The position numbers and the translations under genes were made by a program. 64,000 bases of DNA from Gonatopus flavifemur (taxonomy: Eukaryota > Arthropoda > Insecta > Hymenoptera > Dryinidae): NCBI GenBank assembly GCA_018340375.1, contig JAFFJZ010000003.1, positions 22,692,001-22,756,000 of the forward strand, in the 5' to 3' direction. This document shows, piece by piece, positions 11,001 through 23,000 of the stretch (within the stretch, counting starts at the first letter, position 1; each line of letters opens with the position of its first letter). The notes below the pieces were generated by a model, which saw nothing but the letters and a program-made list of their open reading frames with translations, was not told the DNA's origin and did not search any database.

Positions 11001-14000
11001 TTCCCAGCAACGCGACAACAACTTAACCCAAAAGCGACGCAACGTCCCTGCTTTGTTTCGAGTGTTTTCAACAATTGGCCGCATATTTGCTCAGCACTTT
11101 GCTGTTCCATACAGCACCACACATTTCAGTAAAGGTCTTTCACCTTCATTACATTCACTCACATGAGACATTACAATGTCTCAAATATATTACGAGAGAA
11201 ACATTATAATGGAATATTTCATAAATATTCTCGAAACTTTGCAGAAATGATTCAGAAATGTTGCATTGAAATGTAAGATTAGCGGACATTGCGATATTTC
11301 TGAAGGGACTCTGAAACCTCAGTGTGACATACAGCAGTGTCATAGAAATATTCTAATGTTCCAAATGTTACACTTCTGCAATCTCAATTAAATCTTCGGT
11401 GCTGTATGGGGTACATAGCCGGAATTTCAAATTTTCTGAAAAAAGTTTTTTTTCTCAGTCGGTGAAAGAGAATTTTTCTTGAGATTTGAAATGCGGACTA
11501 TGTACCGCAATTTGTGAAGTATCGAAGGTTATACCCTGAAAATCTCAGACTGTTTCGTAAGGTTAGTTCGAAGAAATTGCAGACAAATTCTTTATTCTGA
11601 TGGTACGCTGGTACCCTAGTAACACACAATCTTCGTCAAACGTTCTGAGAATGTTTGCAGGACGTTTAAATATTCTAGGAACGTTCGGAGAATATTTGAC
11701 GCACATTGGTGTGACTTGGCATCTCCTTAAGAAAATTCATCTCATTTTGACTGAAACACACAATTTGTCCTATCTTTCTTCTCCTTTTTTTGGTCAAAAT
11801 ATGAGGCAAATTTTTCTAATAGAGAGTGAAAAATTCACAAAATATTGAATCTGTTATGAGATTCTAACCTCAAACTATCCCGGGTCGAAAAATTTGAACG
11901 GTTTTTGTTTTCTCATTCCATGTTTAGGTTGATTTCGTCCCGATTGTTGAATAAGGCGGACAAAAACAGTACTTTTGTAAAATCTCAGTTCGAATTTCTC
12001 CTCCAACGAATGGAAGTGATCGAAGAGAAGTTAAGACTAAAATTTTACAAAAGTACTGTTTTCGTCCGCATTATTCAACAATCAGGACAAAACTACAGTC
12101 TAAAAACGAAATATGAGCTCGGTTTGGCCTGTCGTTCTAAACAAGTGAGACTTTCACTCGGAAAATTGACAAGTTTACTTCTGTTTGACTAAATAATGGA
12201 ATCTCACTCTACATATTCCAGAGAATGTAGTTTAAGGAGAACAAATTTGAAAGAATTTCTTGATTCAGGGAATATATATACCTTATTTTTATTGTTGTTG
12301 GTGGTATTAGGGGTAGCTTTGTTGACTTTAGTCCTGTTCTTCGTCCTCTTGCGATTTTTGTTCGATTTCTTATGAGAATTGCTGCGGCTAACTGATTTCG
12401 TAGTACTCTCTGTAACCACTATATTGTTGTCGGCGACGTTACCGGTAATCATAGCTGAGGATACTGTCGTGGAAACCTCTTTTTTGTCGTCAACGATGTT
12501 TGACATCAATGAATTTTCCGTCGACGGTGTCTTTTGCAACTGCAACACAAATTGTAGGGAATAAAATATATTGATGAACTAGAAAAGTTTGTTTCGATAT
12601 AAAAGATTGTTCATGGTACTCAAACATTCGTCTGACGTGTTTTAAAAATGATAAGAATTATTGTTAATATACTATCTGGCTAACAGTTAATTCCCCAAGA
12701 GTGGAAAATGTGAAAACGGGCAATCCAACGATCAGTGAATATTCGTGAAATGTTGAAGATTGCATTAATGTTCAAGAAGGTTAAGTTCATCTCCAATTCA
12801 CCCATTAAAACCTATGGCTGAACCAGCACTGTTATTGAAAGCAAGATTATTGAATATAGCACAACATCCTCTCATCATGAGAGAAGATTTACCATGAAAA
12901 AGTTTGAAAAATAATTGTTTATACAATTCAACATATATGAAATTCTATTATTACTAAAACAGCTTTATGTTTCGTTTCTTCAGTCATTTTTCTGGTATAG
13001 AATCGAATGACGCTATCGATTTCTACACTGTTAGGAAAATCTACCTGAAAATTCATAAGAATATTATGAAGCTTTTTACATAAATAGTTCATTAAATTTC
13101 ATTATAAAATATTGAATTCAATAATACAATTCCTCATGTTAAAATTTTTTTTCGATGTTGAGAATTTTCTTCTTAATTTTAATAACATATTTATGAAATT
13201 CAATGAACAATTGTTAAATTCCAGAAAGAAACTCTGAAATTTCATCATCAATATCAAATTCAACAACTATTATTAAATTCAATTAAATATATAGAGTAAT
13301 ATAATACTTCATGGGAGAATAAATATTTATTTCGCTGTATTTAATTAAAAATTCATTAAAGACCAATAAACTCTCCTCTCACTATAGGGATATTTTCGAT
13401 AAATATTGGAAAATGTTTGTAGATATCCATTCATATTAGGTGATGTACCTATGAAATGAAATTTCGTGTATAGTTCATAATGCGTTTTCATGAATAATCG
13501 AACCTAAATCCAAACGATCAGATATTTCATTGACGAATGCTAGAGAAAATAATCTCTCAACGCACATTAAAGAAGAATAAATAACTAATTGATTTACTAA
13601 AAATGAAAATATCATACACATTCAACACGTCGGTGATGATTTGCGTGGAATGAGAAAAAAATACATGAAGGAACTCACCTTGTTGTCAGACAACTGTTGA
13701 TTTGGGTCGTTTCCTTCGCTCGCTTTCTCGATCGTTGTTCCGGAAGTACTCTTTCTGGATCCATTCTTACCACTGACTTTCCTCCTTTTCGACTTATTCT
13801 TCTTCTTGCCTTTGGTCGATTTTGTACTGGAACTCGAATTCGATAATTGTACTGTGACTGGATCGTAATTCTTTCTTAAAATTCCATTGATTCTCTCCAG
13901 GATGTTGTCCACGAAACGATTATATTTGGCCACGTAGATGGCTGGAACGTGTTGGCTCGGAATTGTTTCCATGGCGCCTGAATTAAAGAATTATCACATC

Positions 14001-17000
14001 TTTTAGTGCTCTCGTGGGACCGTTTGCTTGCTTAATAACTTTGAGGAACGCAAAAAATTATCATCGATGGGATTGTTTTTTTTTCATCAAATTATTTTGT
14101 AATACTTAGTTTTTGATTGAGTTTTTTTGTCATTTTTTTCTCACTCGTGATACTATGTGAATTATAATGGTGTACTTGAATATGAACCTGATAGATATTT
14201 CATTGCATCTACTGAAATTTTCCTAGATTTCAATAGTTAGTTGATCCTGGTGGAAATGAAATGTCAACAATTCAATGGGGTGTGGCAGAAGTTGGAAGCG
14301 AATTTACACTATATTTTTACCAGATAATTCACTTTACTGCCAAATTGATCATAAATAAAGAGAGTTGATTCGAGTGAATTTTATTTGATCCAATCAAAAG
14401 TCTGTTAAGTTCATATTTGAGTGAAAATTTTCTTGATTCAAGTAAATTTAGTTTTACAATTTTCCTCAGTGCATTATTATTCATTGTGGAACGAAGGAGA
14501 GAGTATGTTGTTTCAAAAGTATATATCACGCGATGAGGTGTTGTTTTTCAAATAATTTTCAATATCAAAATTGTGATGGTTTTGACGAATCAAAATAGCG
14601 GTATATTTTTCATACACTTTTTTTCCACGATCAGTTCAGTGCGGTTAAAGGCACTGAAGCGTCAGAAGAATCCATACACTGAGAACTCGATTTCTTCGAC
14701 TGAAAGAAAATTTTCAGTTCAATGGAGAAATATTTTCTTTCTTAAATTCGAAAAACATAGAAAAATTCATGAATTGGACTGAATTATTTTGTCTATTCAA
14801 AATAAGATTTATCAGGATGTTAGTAGGCAAATAAATTTTATTTCAGTCGAAGAAATCGAACTCTCAGTGCAATGATTAAATCCGCAACTGAGATTACATT
14901 ATAAATACGATTTTGGAATTTATGTGAAAATTTTTGACATTTAGAGGCTATTACTTTTAAAATTGTCTCATAATTACTAGGCGTCGTGCTATCCTAATCC
15001 TGATTGTGAATTTTATTATTCTCATGTTTATTTTGATGCTTTAGGTCCTTCAAGGAATAATAATTTTTATTCTTCACGTTATGCTCGTGGATACATTTTA
15101 AGAAATATGTTTACATTCTATACGCATGGAAAATTATTCGTTTTTTTTCCTTGTATTCATTACGCGATCAAAAACAGGGTGGAAGTTGGTCATGTTGAAG
15201 TAATTTTGCTACCACCAAAGAGAAAAATGAGTGATTTTATGAATGTTAAAGAATATGAAAGCATACGATTAGGAAAAAAATTGGGGCTGAAATTTAAATT
15301 ATTAACTCTATGTCGTTGAGGTGACAGATTTTTGTGTCGATGAGTATTGAACGATACCATTAAAATATTCAATGAGGTACATAATAACGTCGCGTGGAAA
15401 CAACGATGGAAATAGAAATCGCTGATTGGTATTGAAATGGGCGATCAATTTATTCAAAGGCTCTTGTAATTAAGTGTTGACCAATAGACGCGACAAATGT
15501 TTTATAACGGTATACGAGAAGCCATTCGTGGTCTCGTTGGTCTGGATAACAAAAAGGGAGGATCTCCGTCTCTCTTTCCTTCACCGATAAACTGGTCCAC
15601 GATCTAGGTCATGGCCTTGTTTTTCATGCTCACCTACAGACCTACCTATCAAACTCTCGACACCTGCCTACGACCTTCCTCGTACGCCACTCCAAAACTC
15701 TCCTCCCATTTTAGCCGTTTCTACTTTCCTTGATAATTCATGGGGGGTAAGGTATTCATTTCTCTCAATTTCTTTCCGTTGAATTTTATTCCAAACTGTA
15801 TAGATATACGTGTTCAATAATTCTCATAGATTATAATCAATAAAAATTTGCTTATTCGAAAGGATTCTTTAGTTCCCATAATTACTGGCCTATTTTCTCT
15901 GATTCCACTGTAATTTTGTTAATTATTCCCTTCGATTAGAAATTTTTACCGGATTTTTATATGAAGAAGTTTTGTTTTTGTTTTTCCATCAAATTCAATG
16001 ATGAAAAATTCCTTTCCTTGTAAGTATACTCATAGTATTTATGAATAAAACTCAATTCACCGTTCAAGTTCATCTATTTGTTCCGCAACTAAGCGATCGC
16101 GAATTTTTATAAGAAAATTCATAGATAAAAAAACTCGCGCTTGCTTGGTTTCCAACCTGATGAAAACCTTCTAGAACTATGATGGGAAAGTTGAGAACGT
16201 GGAATCAAATTTGAATAAGTCCGAAATTAGAACACTTGGTCGCAAAGTTTTCTTTTCGTTAGTTCGTGTCAAATATTATCGCTGGCGGCTATAGAAAGCT
16301 AATCATCCTCATAATTCGAAAATGAAAGTTTCATGTCATACAAAAATCCGAATATCATGAATTAAATCTAAATTTCTTTTGAATTTGGTCATTGGATCAC
16401 TTCGGATTGTATCTAATGATATATCAAATATCATATGCACGGTTCCATTCACAGTTCATACGAGGAAAGGAGTTCCTATTGAAAACTGTCCAGTAATCAA
16501 GGAATAAGTTGAAATTCTTCAAAAAATTACTATACAGCGTTTGAAATTGAATATAAAATATTTTGTACAAATTTTATAGAACGCATAGTAATTTTTTGAA
16601 GAATTCTCACTTGTTCCTCGACTACTGGAATTTCTCAGTCATTTTTCAAGTAAAATTCTTTCAGTTTGGAAGAATTATATGTGTATGAAATGTCATTTTC
16701 CTACAATTATTTCAATTATATAGAACACTGAATAAACGAATTATATTTCTGGTTTGTAGCCTTCAAGTGCGATTAGAATAAAAATAATAATTTCTATCCG
16801 TAGAAATTTGAAGGCACTTCCAAAACGATTGTTTTCAAAATTTCAAACATTATAAGTAGACATCGGATTATATGCATTTGCATATGTGCATATGCAAAAC
16901 GCATATAATGATATTTTTTCGTTGATAGTGCATATTTTAGTGTAAAAAAGGTATCATCAAATTCTTTTCCTAAGAGATTCTTCATAGTTGTATTCTGGAA

Positions 17001-20000
17001 ACTTTACTGTCGGACCCCAAGGTTTTAATACAGCAGGGTCTTTAACTGAATTATCGTAATAAAAATAATAGAAGAAGTTGCACAATTGATACGCGCACTT
17101 CCAGAATCATTCTCGATTGAAATCTGAGATAAATTAAACACTGTGTTTTCAAAAAATCCAAGTTTCAAAGGACTCGAACGAGTGAATTCTTATATTAACG
17201 AGACAAATCAAATTCTGCCTGAAATGATTTCTATGGAAATGCCACCATATTTTCAATTCTGTCTGATGAGATCGGTAGATGTAGACCGCTCATTTTCGGC
17301 TTATAAATTGATACTTAACGACAAACGTCACAAATTTCAAATAGAAAACTTTGAAAGATACATAGTAGTATATTTTTATATGAATTTTATATTCAATATA
17401 ATTCATAATTTGGGATTGATGCTCTGGAAACAATTGTATTGTTGAATTTTTATTTTTCAAAGTATATTGTGCAATTTGTGGAGATTTATTTGATTTATAA
17501 AGCTTAGGTTTAATATTTGAGCAATAAAATGTTGATTTCAAACCAAATTGTGACTTTTTCATTAGTGCATATTTTGGCATTTTGATAGTGCATATAATCC
17601 GATGTCTGATTATAAGCAATATTAGTAGCATCCTTTGAAAATTCCAAATATCATTGAAAGACTTTAAAAGTGAAAATCACTGCTACTCCCTCTTCAAAAA
17701 TATCGAAGATAATCTTGCGATGGATAGTAACAAACAATTATCGACAGATTATTTCTATTATCGTTAAAAAAATGTTTCCTACTGAAAAATAATTCCCCAT
17801 GTCACTTTCCCCGATGAACGATAAGAAATTATAACGTATAATTCATCGATTTACGATGAATTTTTGTTCCTCCATTCAACAGACCGAAATCCTCGCCTCC
17901 CTCTCCCTTTCGAAAAAGTCTGTATTCTCAAGGTGTGGGTCAGGGTCGTCGCATATCGATAGATCAAAGAGGAGAGGACAACGCACACCCGTGGTACTCC
18001 GGGTCACTGGCCTCATTCTTGGCCTTTTCGGGTCGTTGTCAACGGCTTTGAAACCGGCTCCGCGGTGAAAGCCGGGTAAAAAAAATTTTCAACCCGGTCA
18101 CATACAACGCTATGCTCTGCTTTTATTGGTTTTGAAGTGGTAGTCGTCGCATAGAAAGTTAATTGGCCACAGGCTATATGAAGTATCGGATGTGCTTTCG
18201 ATTATATCTTTCTCATCCGTTATTATTATTCCGTCGAGATAAGAAAAAAAGATAATTATAATGATAAAACGAATTTGGTTGCCGTTTGTAGATCGGTGAG
18301 TTCGTTTCGAAAATATCGTCATCGATTCTAGGTATTCGAGATTTTTGATTATATACGCGCGTTTGGATCTTTCTCTCGTAGAAAGTGATTTACGTCCTCG
18401 TGAGATACCGGTTCACCATTCACGATTCTATCCACGCGTTTCGCCGATGCGAATTTATGCAGAGTACAAAGAAGTCAACAAAACAACGATATTGAATGTA
18501 TTTCAATGCTATGGATCTATTCCCATCGATGGTAATTCATTTGAAATTGAATGACACTCAAAGTTCTTGAAATGGTGATGAGGATGGTGATAAGATACAT
18601 TAAGAGAAATCGTCTTCCCCTTTTTCTGGGTACAATGTTCTAGTTTTTTTAATTTGTATGCTGGATTTGTTGAAATTTCTTCTCACGCGATAAGTGTAAT
18701 TATATACAGTCTGTATTTAAGAAATGATTAATTCTCCTCGATGAACGATATTCTCTCTACTGCAGGAGCATTCAAATTTATTTACCTAGATCGAAAGACT
18801 GTCCGAATCATATCAAATCTTTTGTAAATAGGCCATCTTACGGCATATATATAATTATTTTTTATGATTTTCATACGCTCACGCACATTATATACAAGGA
18901 AAAAAATAAATAGCTACACTGAAAGAGGAGCAATTCGGAGGTTTGGTGAATAGTGATACTATACATGTGATCGATAAATCTAAAACTATTGAACTTTCAG
19001 TGATGTTTCATGAAATTTCAAGAAATATTACTGAAATTTTCTGTTACATTGATCAATGTTCTTCAATCGTTATTATATAATACAATATTCATATCTAAAC
19101 TCACTATGTGTCACTCAATTACTAAAAGTAGGGAGTTTGGCACTGAGTAATGCAACGCAAACAATGTCGACCCTTCCAACAAAATTTGTTTGCCATTCTG
19201 TATATAACACTGAAAATGTTGCTAGTTCACACCGAAAGACAATTTTTCTAAATATTAATAATAGGATCGCTGAAAAATATTCCTAGTGAATCTACTAAAA
19301 ATTCGTAGCCGATGTATTAACAATTGATAGATTCACTGTGAAAAATACCAATGAAACTATCAACTGTTAATATTTTTCAGCGATCCTCTTTTTCTCTCTG
19401 AATATTAATAGACCCGGTCTTTCCGTGCAGTAAAGAATTTGGTGCTTTAGTTATTCATGCTGCTGTCTCAGCAATCCAGTTACCTGAGACAGGGAATTTT
19501 TAGCTAGGTGAGTAAAAATATCAGCTATTTTATATTTAATTCCACGATTTGCTGGGTCAGTAGAATTTTTTTTCCTTTATCATACATTAACTGCTTTAAT
19601 GTTTTTGTAGATATTAGAGCTCCTCATTCGAGTACAACAGCAAGACAGCTGCTTTGACAGCTACACTTTAAAAGAAACGGTGAGGAAGTGACATCATTGG
19701 GTATTGAGAGAACAATTCGGTATTAACTGCTTTAACACCGTGAATTTTTCACAGTGCATCAATTCTTATTGTGGCAGCTAATAAATAACACAGGTCAACC
19801 AGAATAATTTTATTCTCTGTTGCCCAAGGTCTGGTAATTGATTCAGAGTTGCTTGCGATGTGTTGAATGCGAAAAGAATATCAGATTTCTTGAATCAACT
19901 CACTCTTTTTTATCTTCCATACATAATTTGCATATATAATCTATATAATTGATGAATTTGATATATAAAAAATGATAAAAAACGAGCTGACCCAACAAAT

Positions 20001-23000
20001 CTGATGTTGTTTTCGTGTATACAGAAATACTACATATAGAATAGCAGTTTTTCTGTCAGTCTGACTAAAAATTTGCTGCCATAGCTGATGGGACTGCTGA
20101 GAGAGTAACGTGATCAACTGAAACAGCAAATTTTGCGCTAGACTAGCAAAGAAAATTTGCTGTGAAAAATTTACGATAGGCTGCAAATACCATTCAAAAT
20201 TTAACTCTAGACATTTTTTTCAGAGTATATGAAATAATTCAGAATACATTTGTTGCTTGAAATGATTCGAATCCAATAAGTATACACAAACGGGTGTCAA
20301 TCCAATATTTTTGCGAGTCTAAAATACTATGCTATAAATTCAAAGAAGCAAATGATTAACCACGAATCACGATACCCATGATTACATCGTTGCTCAAAGA
20401 GGAAACCTAAGAATCAATATTTAATTCAACGATTTAGATTTCTCTCAATCTATAATCTCTCATATGAAATTTATCATACATAAAATGACGCATCATGACG
20501 ATAAAATACGTTGTTCAATGATGAACCCCAGGCACAAAGATGATCGAGTATTATTTTGATTGTTTGATAATTAAATTTTTTTCCTGTCTCTCATTAATCA
20601 GCAAGATCAAAAGCATAGTACGTGTACCGTTACTCGTGAGAACAAAACTCATTTTCAAATGAGGTTAACGTTGATAAAGTTCTAATGTTTTTATATGGAC
20701 ATTCCTTCTCGAAATTAATGCGTTATCTTTCAAATGTTCTTCATGTTTCATAAATGTCAAGAAACATCCCATCGATCCGAGTAGAAAAATTTTCAAAATT
20801 TTATATAATCTGAATCGTGTATAAATTATATATAATTTTGAAAATTTTCCCCCTCGAGGACATTCAACAATTTCCCAAAACATACCCTGTGTAATAATAC
20901 GGGCTATTCCAGCAAAATTGTATTGAAACATGATTTTTATATGAGGGGAATCCTACTACTATGAACATAAAATCGTAATACAATTTACAACTCATTGGTT
21001 TATTCGTAACGAGAATATGTAATCCCAGTATAAGAGGGGGGAAGAATTTTGCTGCAACAATCAAATCTGATTTCGCTGGATATCTTACGATAGAACAGCA
21101 ATCTGTTAGCTATGGCAACAATTTCTCAGCTGGTACAGTAAAAATGTCGACGTATCCAGTTGAATTTTCTTTCTATTCCATACAAAATACTGAAAATTCG
21201 ACTGCCCTGAGAGAAGAATTAACTTAATCCTGAGAGCATATTTTCTTGGTCTGAGAATATATACATTTTTTCTTATCTGAAAGAGATATCACGGAAAAAA
21301 ATAATTAGCTATTATTTGGATAGCTGAAAATCAGCTACGGCAGCTATTTTTCAGCTGTCACAGGTATTCATTTAGCGGTAGCAGCAAGAAATGTACCTTC
21401 CGCAGCGAGAATTGAACAACTCAATTATTTGGCTGTTCAAATATCAACCATAAAACCTGTGCAGTGACAACTACGATTCCCTACTGCGGCGGCTGAAAAA
21501 TAGCTACAGCTGCAATTATTTTAGCTACAGCGGTTGGAAAAAGGTGCTAAAAAAGTGAGTAGCTGCCACAGCGATTTCCTTTTTTCCAATGATGTACTCA
21601 CGGTGTATAGCTTCAAACTAAGGTAATGTTTTGTTCGTTTGAAAAAAGTTTTCTTGACTCAAGACAATATCGGATTAGACTCGGTCAATTCAATATTTTC
21701 TTGGTTTGAGATTTCTTTTTTCTCAGTGTGCTTCAGTCAGTGTTGCCAGAAGGTTACATTTGTTACATTTTACGTAACTTTCGACCCTTTCATGTAACAT
21801 GGATGTAACACTTTAACGCAAGAATGCAAGGCTGAATATTGCCGCAAAATATCATGTAACTTTTTTCTAATCTACATGTAATATTTGATCAAGGTGCTCT
21901 GGCAACACTGGCTCCAGTAGACAATCCGAAGCTGTGGTCTAATAATTCCCTGACGTAGCGATTTTGTTTTTTCCGTGTATGTTTTTTCATTCTTGGATAT
22001 AAAGATGGATGATTTTTGCAGATATCAATGCTTTCGTACCTAGTTTCGGTTGAAATTCATAAAATATCCATAAAAACTAGTTCTTTTTTCTTTATAAAAA
22101 TACATCGCTCATCATTTCTTGAATCTGAAATTAAGAGTCCCCAATTCTCTAATCGTTTCATTTTTAATTTGAAATTCATACACTGAGAGAAATTTATAGT
22201 TAAATTTACAATGGCATAACAATAGAAACCTGATCAAATTTACAATGTTTTACAATAAATTTCATTAGAAGTTATCCCCATTGATGTTCCCCCATTCCTA
22301 TAATTCCATAGTAAATTGAACTATGAATTTCTTTCCGTGTATATTTCGAGGTCGAGATAAGCGTTTTAGACAAAAGTTGTAGGATCCCAAAGGAGATAGC
22401 TTTGACCTCGGACTCCACGTACAAGGTCATTTAAAGGTGAACTTTTGGTTTTTGGCCTGGAGAGACCCTGGTTTGATTGTCTAGAATCTACAAACACAAC
22501 GTCCCGTTTAGAATTTTCCACATTGTCATCGTGACCAGTCCATCTCTAAATGACTCATGTTTTTCTCATGAGAAACATCATTTCGGAATGCAGATTCTGA
22601 AAGGGTGTGGAATTCCCCGTCCAGAAACGTTTTCATGTCACGAATCACAGCGATCTCAACAAGTTATTCGCAGAAGATTATTTCCAGAGAAAATGACACG
22701 GATAGAATCCCTGATCTCGAAGGGAAACATTTGACGTGGCCTTGAACCCAAGCCACCTTCAAGACTATTTGAAAATCAACTCTGTACGGTGAATGCGAAT
22801 CGGTATTTTTGTCGACATGAATGCTAAACAGAGTACAGCTCACGTTACAAAGGTATTGAACAAATGATGGTATCAACTCGTCACCTGAAAAGAGAACAGA
22901 GAGTTTGTTTCTCTTTGCGCAAGAATCTTTGTAATTAATTAATTGAGATTTTAATATGCCGAATACCTTCCTGAACGCGACCCCTTTGATGAACATTTTG

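Larger units (their letters stand above)
10371..12281 (-). other. Intron between coding exons 4 and 5
   Basis: A 1911-bp GT-AG intron mostly made of inverted repeats: a long one at 10768-11617 with a nested one at 11107-11411, a short one at 11614-11720 and a hairpin at 11937-12088. Confidence 0.7.
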
